Shown here piece after piece: positions 59,674 to 64,000 of a DNA stretch of 64,000 nt. Source of the stretch: Sinomonas terrae (lineage in GTDB: Bacteria; Actinomycetota; Actinomycetes; Actinomycetales; Micrococcaceae); assembly GCF_022539255.1 (NCBI RefSeq), contig NZ_JAKZBV010000001.1, positions 1,860,001-1,924,000 on the forward strand, given 5' to 3'. Position numbers and translations under genes: made by a program. The notes under the pieces were generated by a model that saw only the letters and a program-made list of their open reading frames with translations, ran no database searches and was not told the DNA's origin. Numbering within the stretch: the first letter of the stretch is position 1; each line of letters opens with the position of its first letter.

Positions 59674-61415
59674 ACAACCCCGCCGCGCTCGATGCCGACG
59701 TGCTGGTCATCGGCTCCGGCGCCGGAGGACTCTCCGCAGCGGTGACCGCCGCCTATCACGGGCTGCGCGTCGTCGTCGTCGAGAAGGCCGGGGTCTGCGG
59801 CGGTGCCACGGCGTGGTCTGGCGGGTGGGCCTGGACGCCGGGCAACCCGCTCGCCAAGGCCGACGGCGTCGACGAGGACCCCGAGCTGTTCCGGACGTAT
59901 CTTCGGCACCGCCTCGGACGCCGATACCAGCCCGAACGGATCGAGGCGTTCCTCGAGGCTGTCCCGCACATGGTCGGCTTCTTCCAGAACAAGACGCGCC
60001 TCCAGTTCACTCCGGGGGCGAAGATCAAGGACATCTACGGCAAGACACCGGGGGCGGGGACAGGGCACCGCTCGGTCGGGCCGAGCCCGATCAACGCGCG
60101 GCGGCTCTCTCCGCGGGTCCGGAAGCTCCTGCGCGGGCAGCTCTACGAGACCTCTTTCCTCGGCATGGGGATCGTGGCCGGGCCCGACCTGGCGAAGTTC
60201 CTCTCCGCCTCGCAGGGGAACCCTGCGGGCCTGCTGCACGCAGTCCAGCGGGTCACCGCGCACCTTCTTGACCTCGCCGTGCACCGCCGCGGAATGCACC
60301 TCGTCAACGGCACTGCGCTCGTCGGGCGGCTCCTGCAGAGCGCCGAGGACCTCGGCGTCGACATCCGGGTGAACACCCCAGCCCTGCGGCTTCTGGCGGA
60401 CGACGACGGGCGCGTCACCGGGGCCGTCGTCCGCGGGCCGGCGGGGGAGTGCTCCATCAACGCCTCCCGCGGGGTCGTCCTCGCCGCTGGCGGGTTCCCC
60501 AGCGACGTCCAGCGCCGTCGTCGCCTGTTCCCCAAGACGCCCACCGGCGCCGAGCACTGGACGCTCGCGCCGTCCACGGCCGACGGTGACGGGATCACCC
60601 TCGGCGAGTCGGTCGGCGCCCACTTCCAGACCGACGTCGAATCGCCCGCCGCGTGGTGCCCGGTCTCGCTCGTGCCGTACCGCAGCGGGAGGGTGGGGAC
60701 GTTCCCGCACATCATGGACCGCGCAAAGCCAGGCTCGATTGGGGTCCGCCGCGACGGGAAGCGGTTCGTGAACGAGGCCAACGGCTACTACGACTACGTG
60801 GCTGCCCTCGTTGCGGCGACCCCCGAGGGCGAGCCGGTCGAGTCCTGGCAGATCGCGGACTCGCGCTTCGTGCGCAGGTACCCGCTCGGGATGGCAAAGC
60901 CGCTGCCGGTGCCGCTCTTCCCGTACCTGCGCTCGGGCTACCTGACGAAGGGGCGCACGCTCGAGGAGGTCGCGCGGAAGTGCGGGATCGACCCCGAGGG
61001 GCTGCGGGAGACCGTCGAGCGGTTCAACCAGAACGCCCGCCGCGGCCTGGACCCGGACTTCGAGCGGGGGGAGACTGAGTTCAACCGGTACGGCGGTGAC
61101 CCGAAAGTCGGGCCGAACCCCTCCCTCGCGCCGATTGAGAAGGGTCCGTTCTACGCCGTGAAGGTCCTTCCGGGATCGTTCGGGACCTTCGCAGGCCTTG
61201 CCGCGGACGGCCGCGCCCACGTCCTGGACGCCGGACGCCGCCCGATCCCGGGGCTCTTCGTCGCAGGGAACGACCAAGCGAATGTCATGGGCGGGTTCTA
61301 CCCGGCAGGCGGGATCAACCTCGGGCCCGCGCTGACGTTCGGCTACATCGCAGGGCGGGAGCTCTCCGGAGCCACCGCTTATGAGGACGATGGGGCGCTG
61401 CCGCCGCAATCGTGA
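59670..61415 (+). CDS. FAD-dependent dehydrogenase (3-ketosteroid-dehydrogenase-like)
   Basis: 581 residues. VLVIGSGAGGLSAAVTAAYH binds FAD at the N-terminus, followed by VCGGATAWSGGWAWTPGNP; near the C-terminus GLFVAGNDQANVMGGFYPAG and GGINLGPALTFGYIAGRELS complete the flavin site, and LPGSFGTFAGLA lies before it. It belongs to the same group as the protein at 49168 but is not a recent duplicate. A 1,2-desaturation of a ring ketone would suit a ring-aromatising pathway. It is the last gene of the operon; its ATG overlaps the previous stop. Confidence 0.88.
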   Translation: MNNPAALDADVLVIGSGAGGLSAAVTAAYHGLRVVVVEKAGVCGGATAWSGGWAWTPGNPLAKADGVDEDPELFRTYLRHRLGRRYQPERIEAFLEAVPHMVGFFQNKTRLQFTPGAKIKDIYGKTPGAGTGHRSVGPSPINARRLSPRVRKLLRGQLYETSFLGMGIVAGPDLAKFLSASQGNPAGLLHAVQRVTAHLLDLAVHRRGMHLVNGTALVGRLLQSAEDLGVDIRVNTPALRLLADDDGRVTGAVVRGPAGECSINASRGVVLAAGGFPSDVQRRRRLFPKTPTGAEHWTLAPSTADGDGITLGESVGAHFQTDVESPAAWCPVSLVPYRSGRVGTFPHIMDRAKPGSIGVRRDGKRFVNEANGYYDYVAALVAATPEGEPVESWQIADSRFVRRYPLGMAKPLPVPLFPYLRSGYLTKGRTLEEVARKCGIDPEGLRETVERFNQNARRGLDPDFERGETEFNRYGGDPKVGPNPSLAPIEKGPFYAVKVLPGSFGTFAGLAADGRAHVLDAGRRPIPGLFVAGNDQANVMGGFYPAGGINLGPALTFGYIAGRELSGATAYEDDGALPPQS

Positions 61416-61464
61416 CCGAGATGCCATACGAGGGATGGGGACGCACGCTGCGGATCAACGGCTG

Positions 61465-62637
61465 TCAGGATTCAGGGCTGAACCGGTGGACGGCGGTGGT
61501 GTGGGCTCCGAGGTAGTCCCAGTCGTAGGTGACGCCCAGTCCGGGGCCGTCGGGGACGGGGAAGCAGCCGTCGGCTCCGACGGCTTCGAGGCTGTCCGAG
61601 TAGTCGCAGGCGTAGACCGGGGGCAGGGGGTTGGGGGCCGCGGGGTTGACGAGGGCGACTTCGTAGTAGTTGGTGTTGCGCATCGCGGACATGCAGTGGC
61701 GGTGGGCGGGGCCGGAGGCGTGGATCTCCACGTCCAGGCCGAGGGACTCGCCGAGGTGGGCGATCTTCATCGCCCCGGTGATGCCGAGGTCGTATTCGGG
61801 GTCGGAGCGGAGGTAGTCGGTGGCTCCGGAGACGGCGAGGTCCGCTTTGGGTTCGAGGCCCCGGACGTGCTCGCCCACGAGCAGCGGGGTGCTGATCAGC
61901 TCGCGGAGCCGGCGATGCGCGTTCGCAGAGACGCCGCTGTCCCGGAAGGGGTCTTCGAGCCAGGCGAAGTTGTTGCGGTCGCAGGCCCGGCCGACGTTGA
62001 GGGCGTCCCTGAAGGTCCTGAGGTGGCAGGCGGGGTCGTTCATCAGGGCCATGCGGTCCCCGACGCGTTCGCCGAGCAGGTCGACGGTGGCGATCTCGCG
62101 GCTGACGTCCCCGTCGGCCCAGCCGTGCATCTTGAAGGCGCGGTAGCCGAGCTCGTAGCAGGCCTCGGCGAACTCGGCGTAGGCCTCGGGGCCTGAGAGG
62201 ACCTTCTCGTCGCCGTGGGTAGTGCTGGCGTAGGCGGGCAGGCGCGTCCGCCAGCCGCCGAGGAGTTCCGAGACCGAGGCGCCGTATCGCTTCCCGGCCA
62301 GGTCCCAGAGGCAGATGTCCAGGTAGCCGAAGCCCATGTGGTCGTACTGGCGGTGTGCGCGCTTGAAGTCGTCGTAGATGCTCTCGCGCTGCAGGGCGTC
62401 CCGGCCGAGGAGGCGGGGGGCGAGGTCGAGGGTCTGGCCGAGTGACATCTGCGTTGCGCCCCACATGCCCACGTACTCGCCGCGGGAGCCGTCCTCGGTT
62501 TCGATGACGACGGCGAACTTGCCCAGCCGCTGGCTGCCCCCGGGGTCGGCCACGAGGTCCATCTGCTCCCGGTTGAGGCCTATGTCCGGGGCATCGTAGG
62601 CGAATTCGTGGATCTCGACATTGCTGATGGTGCTCAC
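61465..62637 (-). CDS. mandelate racemase/enolase-superfamily sugar-acid dehydratase-like enzyme
   Basis: 390 residues. The N-terminal capping domain is followed by a beta barrel: Lys and His in YRAFKMHGWADG on strand 2, metal ligands Asp in ALMNDPACHL, Glu in AWLEDPFRD and Glu in LLVGEHVRG, and His in EIHASGPAHRHC. This arrangement dehydrates sugar acids to 2-keto-3-deoxy acids; the exact substrate is not evident. GTG 62637 follows GAAGGAGG. The IclR gene lies 81 bases upstream, and a FAH-family hydrolase before that, a set seen in diketo-sugar-acid pathways. Confidence 0.88.
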   Translation of the reverse strand: MSTISNVEIHEFAYDAPDIGLNREQMDLVADPGGSQRLGKFAVVIETEDGSRGEYVGMWGATQMSLGQTLDLAPRLLGRDALQRESIYDDFKRAHRQYDHMGFGYLDICLWDLAGKRYGASVSELLGGWRTRLPAYASTTHGDEKVLSGPEAYAEFAEACYELGYRAFKMHGWADGDVSREIATVDLLGERVGDRMALMNDPACHLRTFRDALNVGRACDRNNFAWLEDPFRDSGVSANAHRRLRELISTPLLVGEHVRGLEPKADLAVSGATDYLRSDPEYDLGITGAMKIAHLGESLGLDVEIHASGPAHRHCMSAMRNTNYYEVALVNPAAPNPLPPVYACDYSDSLEAVGADGCFPVPDGPGLGVTYDWDYLGAHTTAVHRFSPES

Positions 62638-62718
62638 GGAAGGAGCCTCCTTCGTTGGAGTGAAGGTCGGGGAAAGGGACTCCCGCCAGCCTGGGGGAAT
62701 CGGTCGGGGAGGTTGGCT

Positions 62719-63561
62719 TCAGGATGCCTTGGGTGCCTTGGACGTCTCCGGCGGCATGGTTCGTGTCCCGGCTGCGGCCCCGGCAGGGGTCGATTCGAGA
62801 TCCGTAGGAGCGGGGCGCCTTCCGAGGGCGCGCGAAAGGTCCTCGGCACCGTCCTTGGCCAAGGCCTTCCACTCCTCGGGGGAGCGCCGGGCCCAGCGCG
62901 CTTCGGGAACGGAGACGGACAGGGCCGCGACGACGGCCCCGGTGTGGTCCCTGACGGGCACGGCCACGCAATTGACCTCCGGGGATGACTCTCCGGCTTC
63001 GTAGGCCGCCCCGGTCTGGCGCGCTTCCGCGAGTTGGGCGAGGAGCGCCTCGCGGTCTGTGACGCTCTGGGGCGTCAGGCCGGCCAAGGGGTCGGGGATC
63101 CTCTCGTCGAGCTCGTCTGGGTCAAGGGCCGAGAGCAGAGCCTTTCCGATAGCGGTGCAGGTGGCCGGCAGCCTTCCCCCTGCGTGGGAGACCAAACGGA
63201 CGGGCAGCGGACTGTCGATCTTGACGAGGTAGACAACGTCCGAGCCGTCCAGGACCCCCACGTTGACGGTCTCCTGGCATTGCTCTGCCACCTGTCGGGC
63301 GACCTGTCGGCCGACTTGGCGAAGGTCGAGGCGATCCCCGTACGCCTGGCCGAGGACGAACGAGGCGACGCCGAGCGCGTAGGTGCCGTCCGGACGGCGC
63401 TTCAGGTACCCGCGTTCGGCCAGTGTGGCCAGGAGCTCGTGCACTGAGGCGCGCGGCAGCCCAGTGAGCCGGGCGACTTCGGCTCCGGTCAGGCGCTCGT
63501 GGTCGAGGAACAGTTCGAGGATGTCCAGGCTGCGCAGCACCGCTGGCGTCAGTCTGGGCAT
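62719..63561 (-). CDS. IclR-family regulator
   Basis: 280 residues: winged helix (VLRSLDILELFLDHERLTGA, EVARLTGLPRASVHELLATL) and effector domain (QETVNVGVLDGSDVVYLVKI, LPATCTAIGKALLSALDPDE, SPEVNCVAVPVRDHTGAVVA). The C-terminal 35 residues are Ala/Pro/Thr-rich and outside the family core. It lies between the FAH-type hydrolase and the enolase-family gene on the same strand and probably regulates them in response to a sugar acid. Confidence 0.92.
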   Translation of the reverse strand: MPRLTPAVLRSLDILELFLDHERLTGAEVARLTGLPRASVHELLATLAERGYLKRRPDGTYALGVASFVLGQAYGDRLDLRQVGRQVARQVAEQCQETVNVGVLDGSDVVYLVKIDSPLPVRLVSHAGGRLPATCTAIGKALLSALDPDELDERIPDPLAGLTPQSVTDREALLAQLAEARQTGAAYEAGESSPEVNCVAVPVRDHTGAVVAALSVSVPEARWARRSPEEWKALAKDGAEDLSRALGRRPAPTDLESTPAGAAAGTRTMPPETSKAPKAS

Positions 63562-63741
63562 GATCGCGCCGTCCTCGTTCGCTGTGCAGCCGTTCGCGGA
63601 CCCGCCTCGTCGGGTACGCGAGGGCGGGTGGCCGGGGTGCCGGAGACTCTTGGACTCATTCCCTGCTTCCGTCCTTTCCCTTGGAGGGATTATCCACGAG
63701 CTTGGCGACGGCCGAATCCCTCGTGACGTTCCGGATGCCCA

Positions 63742-64000
63742 TCAGGCATACGAGGGGGCGTGGTCAGCATGGGCCGCGGGCCGCTCTCCCCGGGCCAATC
63801 CCGTGAAGGGGTCCTTGCCGACGAGCACGGTATTCGCAAGGCGCCCGACTCGCTCGATCTCGATCTCGACGAGGTCGCCGTCAGCCAGGGCGAAGTCGAG
63901 GTGCGGGACGATGCCGGTCCCGGTTGCGAGGATCACCCCGTCGGGGAAGTCCAGGGGGCGGAAGAGGTACTCCACGAGCTGGGCGAGGGGCCGTGCCAGC
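63742..64000 (-). CDS. fumarylacetoacetate-hydrolase-family protein, C-terminal part
   Basis: The frame is open at the window end and stops at 63742, giving 86 codons. The segment QLVEYLFRPLDFPDGVILAT, GTGIVPHLDFALADGDLVEI and IERVGRLANTVL is the C-terminal core of FAH-family hydrolases (usual text: DGVILTGTPxG, GDxVEVEIEGIGxLxN). They cleave acylpyruvates, including 2,4-diketo-3-deoxy sugar acids. The metal-binding and catalytic residues are upstream, out of view. Confidence 0.8.
   Translation of the reverse strand, partial: LARPLAQLVEYLFRPLDFPDGVILATGTGIVPHLDFALADGDLVEIEIERVGRLANTVLVGKDPFTGLARGERPAAHADHAPSYA

Noticed and set aside
49168..61415. Steroid catabolism cluster, because of two 3-ketosteroid-dehydrogenase-like proteins
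   Set aside because: No Kst, Hsa, Fad or Mce genes are present; the neighbours are polyol and acid dehydrogenases and an organic-acid carrier.

Overview
The window is a high-G+C chromosomal segment from an actinobacterium. Protein similarity remembered from the families, many GTG/TTG starts and dense ATGA/GTGA/TTGA gene overlaps point to the Micrococcaceae (Arthrobacter/Sinomonas-like); this is inference, since no rRNA or tRNA lies here. It is almost entirely catabolic: importers, sugar, sugar-acid and cyclic-acid enzymes, and local LacI, GntR, IclR, LysR, TetR and LuxR regulators. Two stretches of decayed gene fragments separate the modules. I see no insertion sequence, phage or CRISPR array.

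Bases 1-24801 hold the most coherent system. A reverse-strand operon (9222 to 3056) encodes an MFS carrier, L-erythrulose kinase (LerK), RpiB-like DerI, TIM-like LerI, a decarboxylase (OiaC) and apionate oxidoisomerase (ApnO), followed by a separate transketolase. Facing it is a ribose-type ABC importer plus an SMP-30 lactonase (9430-15016). A third operon (15344-20279) has a CUT1-type sugar importer and a cytoplasmic DUF5060/DUF4038-type glycosidase. It is followed by a GntR regulator, a D-apionate lactonase (ApnL), a short-chain dehydrogenase and a LacI regulator. Read together these give: apiosyl glycoside, D-apiose, apionolactone, D-apionate, 3-oxo-isoapionate, L-erythrulose, L-erythrulose-1-P, D-erythrulose-4-P, D-erythrose-4-P, then the pentose phosphate pool. 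Two promoters share a GTCAACCGGTTG operator placed identically on the -35 box, and one also carries a 20-bp palindrome between -35 and -10.

Bases 24802-26784 are degraded sequence (an isomerase pseudogene with an in-frame TGA, short repeats, a long hairpin). Bases 26785-33651 form a second glycoside module: LacI regulator, CUT1 importer, GH78 alpha-L-rhamnosidase. L-rhamnose and D-apiose adjoin in rhamnogalacturonan II and co-occur in plant glycosides, so the two modules may serve one plant polymer or glycoside class.

Bases 33652-35640 are a graveyard of truncated genes (aldo/keto reductase, glucarate dehydratase, HTH regulator, SDR, epimerase). Bases 35659-43672 form a polyol/inositol-like module: a short GntR, a sugar-phosphate isomerase, a Gfo/Idh oxidoreductase, an ABC importer, a LacI regulator and a sugar porter. 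It is tied together by three TAGAGCGCTYTAGA operators, two of them inside matching TTGACA-N18-TASATT promoters. After another decayed stretch (43749-44871) come an MFS carrier, an unknown protein and a LuxR/TetR pair.

Bases 48365-61415 hold an unusual module: IclR, FAD dehydrogenase, Zn-alcohol dehydrogenase, YciI-like protein, LysR, MHS transporter, shikimate-dehydrogenase-like enzyme, Gfo/Idh enzyme, enoate-reductase-like flavo-FeS protein, TIM-barrel isomerase/dehydratase and a second FAD dehydrogenase. It looks like catabolism of a hydroxylated cyclic carboxylic acid by a route I cannot name. The window ends with an enolase-superfamily dehydratase, an IclR regulator and a partial FAH-family hydrolase, a set that fits a diketo-sugar-acid pathway.
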